Source: Candidatus Coatesiibacteriota bacterium
GTDB taxonomy: Bacteria > B130-G9
DNA length: 11,838 bases
NCBI GenBank assembly: GCA_016929465.1
Contig: JAFGIT010000246.1
Coordinates: 1 to 11,838 of the forward strand
Direction: 5' to 3'
Shown: one piece after another, positions 1 through 6,829 of the stretch
How the letters are laid out: every line of letters starts with the position of its first letter
How positions within the stretch are numbered: position 1 is the stretch's first letter
The notes under the pieces: generated by a model
What the model was told of the DNA's origin: nothing
Database searches by the model: none
The model's input: only the letters and a program-made list of their open reading frames with translations
Made by a program: the position numbers and the translations under genes

Positions 1-194
1 AACAAGGGAAGAAGCAGGCACAATAGAAAGAAGAATATACCTACACGGCGATTGGACATAACTGTCCCTCCGTTATTATTACCCATAGCCCCATGTCCCG
101 GAATGAGGCAACAAAGCATCCAATCTATACAATACTAGATGATATGGAATATAATAATCTGCATGATTCACTTCAAGCGTTGTTTATATAGGCA

Positions 195-221
195 GGGGCC
201 GCCCGATTTTGGCGGCCGGCC
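195..221. other. GC-rich stem-loop, possible end of upstream unit
   Basis: A perfect 7-bp inverted repeat (GGCCGCC at 197-203, GGCGGCC at 211-217) encloses a 7-base loop ending in TTTT. It can be extended by two G-C pairs (195-196 with 220-221) if two G bases bulge on the 3' arm. It stands out from the AT-rich surroundings. No T run follows the stem, so it is not a classic intrinsic terminator. It could be a terminator remnant, an mRNA structure or a protein site. Confidence 0.35.
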
Positions 222-458
222 CTTCGACATTGACAGGTCTGGATGGGATCTGCTGCTGTATATGCGATATCCTATAAAGCTGTTAAACCAATATGTGGTA
301 TGCAGACTCTGACATTTTCAATATCTTGATTCCATGGGACATAGCAGCGCGTGACAGATTGGCAGAATCGGATAGCATTAGAGCAGATAAGTTGTTTCTC
401 TTGGGCAATATTCAGGTTGTGTAGCACAGACCTCAGGTGGCTTTGGATCGGCAGATAT

Positions 459-486
459 GGAACCGGGCTGGCCACGGTAGTGTTTT
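459..486 (+). promoter_or_regulatory. Candidate ECF-type promoter for the sigma operon
   Basis: A GGAAC core (459-463) lies about 50 bases before the sigma-factor start. Sixteen bases separate the hexamer 459-464 from a T-rich stretch (481-486) that would occupy the -10 position. Many ECF sigma factors use a GGAAC-type -35 element and transcribe their own gene, so position and spacing fit autoregulation. The -10 element matches no clear consensus, and a second GGAAC occurs at 499-503, inside what would be the leader. This is a weak candidate. Confidence 0.2.
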
Positions 487-512
487 ACAGGTGAGCATGG
501 AACGAGCAGGTA

Positions 513-1091
513 ATGCCGCTAACAGACGATGAGCTGATTGACAAAGTTCGTGCAGGTAACTTCCAGAGCTTCGAGGAGCTCATCGATCGTTACCGCAACC
601 AGGTGTTCAACTTTGTTTACAGGATTTTAGGCAGTCGCGACGAGGCGGAAGACATTCTTCAGGATACTTTCATGAAAGTCTATCAGCACTTGCCCCGATA
701 TAAGAAGCAATCCAAGTTCTCCAGCTACCTGTTTACGATCGCCCACAACCTTTCTATGAATAGGGTTAATTATCGTAAACGTTCTCAGATGAAGCTAGAC
801 ACATTGGCTCAATCGGACGATGAGAAGAGCATAACAGATAGGACCCCCGATTCGCAGATGAGGGAGAATGAGATAGCAAGTGTTGTACATAAGGCAATAG
901 AGAAGTTGCCGCCCAAGTATAGGGCTGCGTTGGTTTTGAGTGAGTTCGAGGGTTTTTCGTACAAACAGATTGGTGATGTGTTGAATTGCTCGGTCGGGAC
1001 CGTCAAGTCGCGGATCTTCCGGGCAAGAGATTTACTAAGAGGGCATTTGAAGGGCTATGAAGAGCAAGGCCTGCAAGAAACACTTAATTGA
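513..1091 (+). CDS. ECF-family RNA polymerase sigma factor (sigma-E type)
   Basis: A 192-residue protein with the two-domain layout of group IV (ECF) sigma factors. It directs core RNA polymerase to a dedicated promoter set. Region 2 spans about residues 23-90 and carries the helix DEAEDILQDTF (43-53) and the RFSSYLFTIA-type -10 recognition helix (seen here as KFSSYLFTIAHN, 68-79). Region 4 spans about 122-178, with the helix-turn-helix YKQIGDVLNCSVGTVKSRI (150-168) that reads the -35 element. No sigma-1.1 or region 3 is present, as expected for ECF proteins. ATG 513 is the first possible start after an in-frame stop at 492; the nearest Shine-Dalgarno-like bases (AGG, 508-510) are very close, so initiation looks weak. 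The 3' end overlaps the anti-sigma gene by 35 bases, typical of translationally coupled sigma/anti-sigma pairs. Target genes cannot be read from the sequence. Confidence 0.95.
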   Translation: MPLTDDELIDKVRAGNFQSFEELIDRYRNQVFNFVYRILGSRDEAEDILQDTFMKVYQHLPRYKKQSKFSSYLFTIAHNLSMNRVNYRKRSQMKLDTLAQSDDEKSITDRTPDSQMRENEIASVVHKAIEKLPPKYRAALVLSEFEGFSYKQIGDVLNCSVGTVKSRIFRARDLLRGHLKGYEEQGLQETLN

Positions 1092-1971
1092 AATTTCCGC
1101 ATATTTGGATGGGGAGCTCTCTCCGACCAAACAACGGAAACTAGTCTCGCATCTGGAGGATTGTCCCGGTTGCGCGGCCTATCTTGATGAGCTGCGGTCA
1201 GTATCTGGCTTGGTCAGCTCAGTGCCTTCATTCGAGCCGTCTCAGGAAGTCATTTTCGAATTGAGGGCCAGGCTGCAACTCGAGATGAATGGTGAAAGAG
1301 CGAGAGAATGTGATGCGATGGCGATCAGGCTGTCGGCCTATATAGATAATGAGCTCTCTGCGTTCGACAGGGAATTGGTCGAATCTCATCTGGTAACTTG
1401 CCAGAAGTGCTCGCAGTATCTGGAGGAGCTACGTCTCATCTCGGAACGTGTGAGTAGCGAACCTCGACTTGAGCCTCATCCGGCCGTTATATCCGCACTC
1501 AAGGCAAGGTTGCGTTCTCCGAAAGCGGGGAGAGCTTCGGTAAAGGCGCCCATTTTCACTCTGCCTCGCTTTGCACAGGCACGTTTCGCGCTTTCTGCCG
1601 CTGCGGTAGCAGTGGTCTTTTTCGGCGTTCTGCTGTCGATCTATTCCCCGTTCGAGAGCAATATGGACCTCGCCAAATCGAAGCTGGATGGTCAGGCGGT
1701 AGTCGAAAGCTCATCCAGGAGCATTCTCGTCGATCTATCTAACAGTGATCTCAAGACGGCGAGGACCAAGATGCTCGCAGAGCTGGCTTCTGCGGACTAT
1801 GAAGAGCTTAATAATAATAGTGATGGTCGTTCAGGTGGCTCTCTGGAGGTCTTCGATCCGTCCCAGAGTGACACCAAGGGCAGGATTGTTCATTCTGTCA
1901 ACTTTGCAGACTATCCGACGAAACGCACCCCGGTTTCATCTCACGTTCTATTTGTGAGCTATGGTAAATGA
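1057..1971 (+). CDS. Membrane anti-sigma factor with two tandem zf-HC2 domains
   Basis: A 304-residue partner of the overlapping sigma gene. The N-terminal half holds two zf-HC2 (ZAS-type) zinc fingers. The first has C6 and H32-x3-C36-x2-C39; the second has C85 and H111-x3-C115-x2-C118. Both contain the AYxDxELS signature. The two 69-residue units (6-74 and 85-153) align without a gap at roughly 32 identities by eye, so the whole module including its helical tail is duplicated. One hydrophobic segment (about 176-196) would anchor the protein in the inner membrane. A region of about 105 residues then lies outside the cytoplasm and resembles nothing I recognise. In this family the ZAS domain holds the sigma factor until a signal releases it. 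The ATG is preceded by GAAGGG (1049-1054) only two bases away, with AAGAGGG further upstream. The sigma-binding role is inferred from family and position. Confidence 0.9.
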   Translation: MKSKACKKHLIEISAYLDGELSPTKQRKLVSHLEDCPGCAAYLDELRSVSGLVSSVPSFEPSQEVIFELRARLQLEMNGERARECDAMAIRLSAYIDNELSAFDRELVESHLVTCQKCSQYLEELRLISERVSSEPRLEPHPAVISALKARLRSPKAGRASVKAPIFTLPRFAQARFALSAAAVAVVFFGVLLSIYSPFESNMDLAKSKLDGQAVVESSSRSILVDLSNSDLKTARTKMLAELASADYEELNNNSDGRSGGSLEVFDPSQSDTKGRIVHSVNFADYPTKRTPVSSHVLFVSYGK

Positions 1972-2010
1972 GTTAGTGCATTCAGGATTGAATGACGCTA
2001 CGAGCACGAT

Positions 2011-2015
2011 GGAGG
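2011..2015 (+). promoter_or_regulatory. Shine-Dalgarno GGAGG deciding the GTG start of the TPR-OstA gene
   Basis: A full GGAGG lies six bases before GTG 2022. The alternative ATG at 1992 has only AGG (1984-1986) ahead of it. Starting at GTG 2022 also leaves a compact signal peptide, so this site supports the shorter reading. Confidence 0.6.
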
Positions 2016-2021
2016 TTTAGT

Positions 2022-3311
2022 GTGAGAGGAATCTTCAGACATGGCATTCTGGTTCTTCTGCCATTCTCACTAGCGGTTTCTCTCTTCGCCCAGGAGAACT
2101 ATGATCTCGCGAATCGACTTTTCGCACAGGCGCAGTTCGCAGAGGCGATCGAGGCGTATCAGAAATCTCTCCGTGATGAAGATGTTGATATAGCCGCCCA
2201 CAGCAGATACATGCTCGCGACGTGTTTCGAGCGACTCTGGGATACTGACCGGGCCGATGAGAATTACCGGCTCGTTTGGCAGCTATTCCCGAGAAGCCAA
2301 TGGGCTGATGACGCCCTTCTACAGGTAGCTGATCATCTGGTGAAGGGCACTGATATCGAAGATGTTAAGGCAGCCAAATCGTACCTTCTCAAGCTTCAGG
2401 GGATCTACCCACAATCAGACCTGATTCCGGAGTCTCTCTGCCTGTTGGGTGAGATAAATATAAGATTGCGGGAATACGACGAGGGCGTTAGGAACCTAAC
2501 GGAGGTACTCGACAAGTATGCGGACAGCGGCTTCTCGCCACGGGCTCACTTCGCGTTGGGTAGGCTCTATTCTGATGAGCAGAATCCCCTAAGGGATCTC
2601 GAGCGAGCGGTTGACGAATATGGCCTCGTGATAGAGGAGGCCCCGAAAAGCGAATTCGCTCCGTGGGCCTATTACTCGATCGGCAACGTTCTCCGGGAAC
2701 AGAAAAAATGGGCGTACGCTCGTCCCTATTTCCAGACCGTTATAGAGCGATACGAAGGCTCATTCTGCGCCGAGGCGGCACAGCCGATGCTCGTCTTGTC
2801 TCAGGTTGAGCGGGACCACTTCTTGAGAGGCGGCGAGTCCTTTGAGCAGCTCTTGGCGATGATAAATCAGAGCCATGATGCCACCTCCTCATCCAAGGAT
2901 GTAATTGCATCCGCTCGGCCGGTTCAAGTTATGGCACTCGAGATAGTCGCGGACGAGGCGTATTCCGATGAGAGTCGTGCGATCGCGATATATAAGGGAG
3001 ATGTAAGAGTCTCGGCCGGGAAGATGCGCGTTTTTGCGGACAATGTCGTCTGCGAGCTTCGCAATCAGCTTCTGCGTGCATCCGGTGAGAGCACCAGAGT
3101 TCAATTCAGCAGCGAATTCGTGCTGGACTGCAAGGAATTCACTTTCGATATCAAGAATCAGAAGGGAGTCGCGTCAGGTGGTGTCAGATACGTGGAAAGT
3201 CTTCCGGACGCCCCCAATTCGACATCTGTAAAGATGGATGTGAAGACCGTCAAGAATCTGACTTTTGAGATCAAGGATGGCGGTGCGCTTTCTCTCTCGG
3301 TGCAGGAATGA
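2022..3311 (+). CDS. Exported TPR-repeat protein with C-terminal OstA/LptA-like domain
   Basis: From GTG 2022 the protein has 429 residues; an in-frame ATG at 1992 would add ten. Residues 1-23 form a signal peptide (basic start, hydrophobic core 9-23, likely cut after LFA), with no lipobox cysteine, so it should be periplasmic or outer-membrane-associated. Residues about 24-260 are helical TPR-like repeats, for instance the pattern ANRLFAQAQFAEAIEAYQKS and later copies ending in P-x-S-x-x-A, as in tol-pal YbgF/BamD-type proteins. Residues about 300-420 are beta-rich with IYKGDVRVSAGKMRVFAD, recalling the OstA/LptA/LptC fold that carries lipopolysaccharide or lipid. The gene overlaps gspE by four bases (ATGA), so it belongs to the secretion operon. 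It is not a standard Gsp component; a role in secretin assembly, envelope scaffolding or lipid handling is possible. The TPR call is firm; the OstA call is moderate. Confidence 0.8.
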   Translation: MRGIFRHGILVLLPFSLAVSLFAQENYDLANRLFAQAQFAEAIEAYQKSLRDEDVDIAAHSRYMLATCFERLWDTDRADENYRLVWQLFPRSQWADDALLQVADHLVKGTDIEDVKAAKSYLLKLQGIYPQSDLIPESLCLLGEINIRLREYDEGVRNLTEVLDKYADSGFSPRAHFALGRLYSDEQNPLRDLERAVDEYGLVIEEAPKSEFAPWAYYSIGNVLREQKKWAYARPYFQTVIERYEGSFCAEAAQPMLVLSQVERDHFLRGGESFEQLLAMINQSHDATSSSKDVIASARPVQVMALEIVADEAYSDESRAIAIYKGDVRVSAGKMRVFADNVVCELRNQLLRASGESTRVQFSSEFVLDCKEFTFDIKNQKGVASGGVRYVESLPDAPNSTSVKMDVKTVKNLTFEIKDGGALSLSVQE

Positions 3312-5026
3312 AGCTTTCCTATGAAACGCCGGCCATGCTCGAGCGCTTACTCGTTCAGACCGGCAAGATCTCCGAGGAGGATCTCGAGCAGGCGTTACTT
3401 CAAGGAAGCACTTACGACGGCGGCCCGGTAGGAGCGCTACTCGCCACTCAGAAGATAACAGAGGATGGGCTTGCTCAGCTACTCGCCGAGCAGTCGAATA
3501 GTCCCACGCTCAAGTACGCGGACTTTCCTGAGGAGTTCATCGAGATTCCCTCTCTTTCGCCGAAGTTTCTGAAGGAACACTACGTGCTGCCCATACGCTT
3601 CGAGGACGGGAAGCTCCTGGTCGTTCTCGCTGACCCATTCGATAGATACACGCTGGACAACATACGGCTCTGCATCGGCAAGGGCCTCAAGATAGCGATT
3701 TCCACTCAGCGGGATATCCTGAGGGCCCTGGAAGACCGCTTCGGCGACGCCACGATGGACGAGATAATCGAGGACCTCGATGAGGAGGACCTCGAGCTGA
3801 TCGGCTCCGAAGAGGATGAGGATATCGACCACCTGCGTGATCGTGCGTTCGAGGCGCCGGTCATACGACTGGTCAACCTCCTGATCTCGCGCGCGGTCGA
3901 GGGCGGAGCGAGTGACATCCATATAGAACCATTCGAAGGGCAGCTGAAGATCCGCTACAGGGCGGACGGCGTCCTCCACGATGTCGAGTCGCCGCCGCGT
4001 GCGCTGGAGTCGGCAATTGTCTCCAGAGTTAAAATCATGGCGGACCTGAATATTGCAGAACGGCGCCTGCCCCAGGATGGCAGGATTGGCCTTAAAGTAG
4101 GCGGTAAGAAGATTGATCTTCGTGTCTCAACGGTGCCGACCTTGCATGGCGAAAGCGTCGTCATGCGAGTTCTCGACCGCGAGAGCATGACATTTAGCCT
4201 TTTGACGCTTGGCTTTGATGAGAAGACATTGGAGCACTTCATGTATCTCATCAGAAAGCCACACGGGATAATCCTGGTCACAGGACCTACGGGAAGCGGA
4301 AAGACGACGACGCTCTACGCGGCGCTTGCGAAGATCAATTCACCCGACAAGAAAATCATCACCGTTGAGGACCCGGTCGAATACGAGCTTCCCGGGGTCA
4401 ACCAGATCGAGGTTAAGTCCAAGATCGGCCTGACGTTTGCGAGTGGGCTTCGCTCCATTGTCCGCCAGGATCCCGACATCATCCTGATCGGCGAGATTCG
4501 AGATCTAGAGACAGCGGAAATAGCTATCCAATCGTCGCTGACAGGCCATCTCGTTTTCAGCACTGTCCATACAAACGACGCCCCAACCACCATCACCCGA
4601 CTCATGGACATGGGTGTTGAGAACTATCTCCTTGCCTCGACAATCGAGGGAGTCCTGGCTCAGAGACTTGTCAGACGTTTGTGTCCCAACTGCAAGGAGA
4701 GCTATGAACCGACCAAGCAGGAGCTCATGCAGATCGGCATCTCAGATTTGAAGAGCGCGCCCGAGTCCCTGTATAGACCTGTTGGGTGTGATGAATGTAA
4801 CATGACGGGATATAAGGGCCGAGTAGGCATTTATGAGCTATTACTGATGACGGACCAGATGACCTCCATGATTCTTAGCAAGGCTGCGGCACATGAGCTT
4901 CGCCAGGAATCGATAAGGCAGGGAACACGCACCCTGAGGGAGGACGGCTGGCTGAAGGTGGCGAAGGGCATGACCAGCATCAGTGAGGTCCTTAGAGTTA
5001 CCCAAGAAGAACTTATCGAAGTTTGA
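3308..5026 (+). CDS. gspE: Type II secretion ATPase GspE
   Basis: The 572-residue cytoplasmic motor of the T2SS; it couples ATP hydrolysis to pseudopilus assembly. Residues about 8-145 are the N-terminal T2SSE_N/MshEN-like domain, degenerate against the c-di-GMP-binding consensus (motif-one Gly replaced by Glu32-type residues, no Arg). An acidic linker (about 148-176) follows. The ATPase core has RYRADG (216-221), Walker A GPTGSGKTT (326-334, Lys332), the Asp box ITVEDPVEYE (351-360), Walker B DPDIILIGEIRD (388-399) and the His box TGHLVFSTVHTND (412-424). Two CxxC pairs (C459/C462, C494/C497) form the zinc site typical of GspE and PilB. All catalytic motifs are intact. The start overlaps the stop of the preceding gene (ATGA), which implies translational coupling. 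PilB is the alternative name, but the gspF-K order downstream favours T2SS. Confidence 0.97.
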   Translation: MKLSYETPAMLERLLVQTGKISEEDLEQALLQGSTYDGGPVGALLATQKITEDGLAQLLAEQSNSPTLKYADFPEEFIEIPSLSPKFLKEHYVLPIRFEDGKLLVVLADPFDRYTLDNIRLCIGKGLKIAISTQRDILRALEDRFGDATMDEIIEDLDEEDLELIGSEEDEDIDHLRDRAFEAPVIRLVNLLISRAVEGGASDIHIEPFEGQLKIRYRADGVLHDVESPPRALESAIVSRVKIMADLNIAERRLPQDGRIGLKVGGKKIDLRVSTVPTLHGESVVMRVLDRESMTFSLLTLGFDEKTLEHFMYLIRKPHGIILVTGPTGSGKTTTLYAALAKINSPDKKIITVEDPVEYELPGVNQIEVKSKIGLTFASGLRSIVRQDPDIILIGEIRDLETAEIAIQSSLTGHLVFSTVHTNDAPTTITRLMDMGVENYLLASTIEGVLAQRLVRRLCPNCKESYEPTKQELMQIGISDLKSAPESLYRPVGCDECNMTGYKGRVGIYELLLMTDQMTSMILSKAAAHELRQESIRQGTRTLREDGWLKVAKGMTSISEVLRVTQEELIEV

Positions 5027-5030
5027 CGTC

Positions 5031-5056
5031 GCTCGGCCGTATGGTCGGGCTGTTTT
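5031..5056 (+). terminator. Hairpin with T run between gspE and gspF
   Basis: Just after the gspE stop, GCTCGGCC (5031-5038) pairs with GGTCGGGC (5043-5050) around a GTAT loop. The stem has eight pairs, two of them G-U, and TGTTTT follows. This resembles a weak intrinsic terminator or attenuator. It sits in the only sizeable internal gap (89 bases) of the cluster, so it could lower transcription of the downstream genes or separate two units. I see no strong promoter after it. Confidence 0.45.
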
Positions 5057-5104
5057 GATGGGTCGCGTGATTCCAATATCCATTGTTTTATATCGTGGTT
5101 TTAT

Positions 5105-5108
5105 GGAG
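5105..5108 (+). promoter_or_regulatory. Shine-Dalgarno GGAG supporting the TTG start of gspF
   Basis: GGAG lies seven bases before TTG 5116. An in-frame TAG at 5110-5112 rules out any earlier start. The resulting N-terminus MPVFVYKA matches the usual GspF/PilC beginning, so a TTG start is well supported. Confidence 0.65.
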
Positions 5109-5115
5109 ATAGGCA

Positions 5116-6378
5116 TTGCCGGTATTTGTCTATAAGGCTTCTGACAGACAAGGGAATCTGACCGAGGGCACGATGGATGCCCGCGAGAAGACACTCGTAG
5201 CCGAGGCTCTTCGACAGCGAGACCTATTCCCGGTCAAGATTGAGGCCTACGTCCCCAAGAAGGGACTCGCAATCGAGCTCAGCCTCAAGCAGTTGACTGG
5301 GCGGATACGGCAGCGAGATGTCCTGGCTGCGACGCATCAGCTTGCGACGCTACTCGAGGCTGGCGTGCCCCTGGACAAAGCTCTAGCAATAACGATCGAC
5401 ACGACCGAGCGAGACAAGTTCAGGCGGGTGCTCGAGAACGTCCGCAAGAACGTGCAGGGCGGCAATTCGTTCGCGGATGCGCTGGCGAAGTACCCCCGGG
5501 TCTTCTCGAGGATGTATGTGAATATGGTTCGTGCGGGCGAGCGCGGCGGCGTTCTGGAATCGGTCCTCAAGCGTTTGGTTCAGTTTCTCGAGAGTTCTCA
5601 GCAGATGAGGGAACACATAATAAGTTCGATGATATATCCTCTCTTGCTCGTTGTGGTCGGCGGAGTGGCAGTAGTAGTCCTGTTAATGTTCGTTATTCCC
5701 AAGTTCGCTCAGATATTCGAGGACATGGGGCAGGCTCTTCCACTTCCCACGCAGATTCTTATGACCGCGTCCGACACGTTCGGTTCGTATTGGTGGGCGA
5801 TCGTGGCTTTGCTTATCGCTGCCGCAATCTCTTTCAAGCAGGTCTTGCGGAATGAGCGGACCGCTCTCTCTTTCGACCAGTTCAAGCTGAAGGTTCCAGT
5901 TCTGGGCACGCTTCTGCAAAAGATCGAGGTGGCTCGTTTTGCTCGAACGCTGGGCACTCTCGTCAGGAACGGAGTGCCAATAATACAGGCTCTAAAGATC
6001 GTCAAGGACGTGATCACAAATCGGGTGATATCGGAGGCGATGTCTCGGGCCGCCATGCACGCAAATGGCAAAGGCACCAAGGGCAGAGACATCATCTCGT
6101 CGATAACGAAAGGTAAAGGTATATCACGGCCGCTTGCTGAGAGCGGGGTCTTCCCGCCGCTCGCGGTCAGCATGGTCACTATTGGCGAGGAGAGTGGCCA
6201 GCTCGAGGACATGCTCGAGAAAGTCGCCGAAATCTATGAGATGGACGTGAAGAATACGCTGAAGAGACTGATAGGTCTCTTGGAGCCGATGATGATCCTT
6301 GTGATGGGCCTCGTTGTTGGCTTCATTGTAATTTCGATGTTGATGGCCGTCTTCAGCATCAATGACATCCCGATGTAA
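5116..6378 (+). CDS. gspF: Type II secretion inner-membrane platform protein GspF
   Basis: A 420-residue polytopic protein of the GspF/PilC family, the inner-membrane platform on which GspE acts and pseudopilins are assembled. The TTG start gives MPVFVYKASD, the family's typical N-terminus. Two T2SF domains are visible: about residues 67-195, with QLATLLEAGVPLDKAL (75-90) and VRAGERGG (138-145), and about 272-400, with the parallel LGTLVRNGVPIIQAL (279-293) and VTIGEESGQLEDML (354-367). Membrane segments lie near 170-195, 226-241 and 390-413. The second domain carries about 17 extra residues, rich in Lys and Gly (about 316-335, KGTKGRD and TKGKG), just before the RPLAES segment. The gene starts 89 bases after gspE and is followed by a 26-base gap to gspG. 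Confidence 0.96.
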   Translation: MPVFVYKASDRQGNLTEGTMDAREKTLVAEALRQRDLFPVKIEAYVPKKGLAIELSLKQLTGRIRQRDVLAATHQLATLLEAGVPLDKALAITIDTTERDKFRRVLENVRKNVQGGNSFADALAKYPRVFSRMYVNMVRAGERGGVLESVLKRLVQFLESSQQMREHIISSMIYPLLLVVVGGVAVVVLLMFVIPKFAQIFEDMGQALPLPTQILMTASDTFGSYWWAIVALLIAAAISFKQVLRNERTALSFDQFKLKVPVLGTLLQKIEVARFARTLGTLVRNGVPIIQALKIVKDVITNRVISEAMSRAAMHANGKGTKGRDIISSITKGKGISRPLAESGVFPPLAVSMVTIGEESGQLEDMLEKVAEIYEMDVKNTLKRLIGLLEPMMILVMGLVVGFIVISMLMAVFSINDIPM

Positions 6379-6390
6379 TTCTTAGAGATT

Positions 6391-6396
6391 AGGAGG
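6391..6396 (+). promoter_or_regulatory. Strong Shine-Dalgarno AGGAGG of gspG
   Basis: A full AGGAGG lies eight bases before the gspG ATG, the strongest ribosome site in the cluster. This fits the need for many copies of the major pseudopilin compared with the minor ones, and it fixes the ATG at 6405 and its long leader. Confidence 0.75.
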
Positions 6397-6404
6397 AATA
6401 AGAC

Positions 6405-6827
6405 ATGCGGTCTGCAAAATTACGAATTATTTCAAAGGCAGCCATATATAAAGGGGACGTTCGCGGCTTTACGCTTATCGAGTTGCTCGTCGTCCTCGTG
6501 ATCCTGGGTCTTCTGGCCGCTATCGTCGTTCCCACCTTTACGGGCAAGACCGAGAAGGCAAAGATTCAATCGGCGAAGACACAGATACAGATGCTTGGGA
6601 CTGCCTTGGACCTATACAACGCTGACGTTGGCGGCTATCCGAGCTCTCTCGAGGAGCTGCTCTCATCTGGCGCACAGAACTGGGACGGCCCTTACCTCAA
6701 AAAGGATAAGATCCCGAAGGACCCGTGGGGCAGTGATTACTCGTATGAGGTCGTGGACAACGGCAGGTCCTATCGTCTGAGTTCCCAAGGCTCGGAGTCA
6801 TCAGGCCCGATCAATAGCTGGGAATAG
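6405..6827 (+). CDS. gspG: Major pseudopilin GspG
   Basis: A 140-residue prepilin-like protein that polymerises into the T2SS pseudopilus. The prepilin peptidase site is RG^FTLIE, with cleavage after Gly21 and Glu at +5 of the mature protein, followed by a hydrophobic helix ending at AAIVVP (38-43). The GspG hallmarks are present: GYPSSLEELL (77-86), a WDGPYL segment and DPWGSDYSYE (106-115), then a C-terminal SSQG...NSWE. The 21-residue leader is longer than usual, but AGGAGG upstream and the lack of any other start codon support it. The C-terminal calcium loop is short, and the usual Asp-Asp before I-x-x-W is Gly134-Pro135, so calcium binding may be altered. The size is normal for the family. 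It lies between gspF and gspH with short gaps. Confidence 0.96.
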   Translation: MRSAKLRIISKAAIYKGDVRGFTLIELLVVLVILGLLAAIVVPTFTGKTEKAKIQSAKTQIQMLGTALDLYNADVGGYPSSLEELLSSGAQNWDGPYLKKDKIPKDPWGSDYSYEVVDNGRSYRLSSQGSESSGPINSWE

Positions 6828-6829
6828 AC

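Larger units (their letters stand above)
1..512. other. Non-coding upstream region
   Basis: I see no convincing gene here. The stretch is richer in A+T than the rest of the window and has stops in all forward frames. The only open frame of note is a 67-codon one on the minus strand (272-475), which has no recognisable motif. Small structures include a perfect 5-bp inverted repeat with a 4-base spacer (54-67, GGACA/TGTCC), a GC-rich stem-loop near 197-217, and a GGAAC element at 459. It probably contains the end of an upstream transcription unit and the promoter of the sigma-factor operon, but no promoter is certain. Confidence 0.6.

Noticed and set aside
230-235. Perfect TTGACA, considered as a sigma-70 -35 element
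   Set aside because: No acceptable -10 hexamer lies 15-19 bases downstream; the TATA-like bases at 259 and 273 are too far.
272-475. 67-codon minus-strand open frame in the upstream region
   Set aside because: No motif, no good ribosome site and no recognisable family; composition is like the surrounding non-coding DNA.
1992-2021. ATG 1992 as start of the TPR-OstA gene
   Set aside because: Its ribosome site is weak (AGG only), while GTG 2022 has GGAGG at ideal spacing and gives a compact signal peptide; kept as an alternative.
3479-3979. 166-codon minus-strand frame opposite gspE
   Set aside because: Lies entirely inside the well-supported gspE and shows no domain; a shadow of codon bias.
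5709-6212. 167-codon minus-strand frame opposite gspF
   Set aside because: Fully antisense to a clear GspF domain with no motif of its own.
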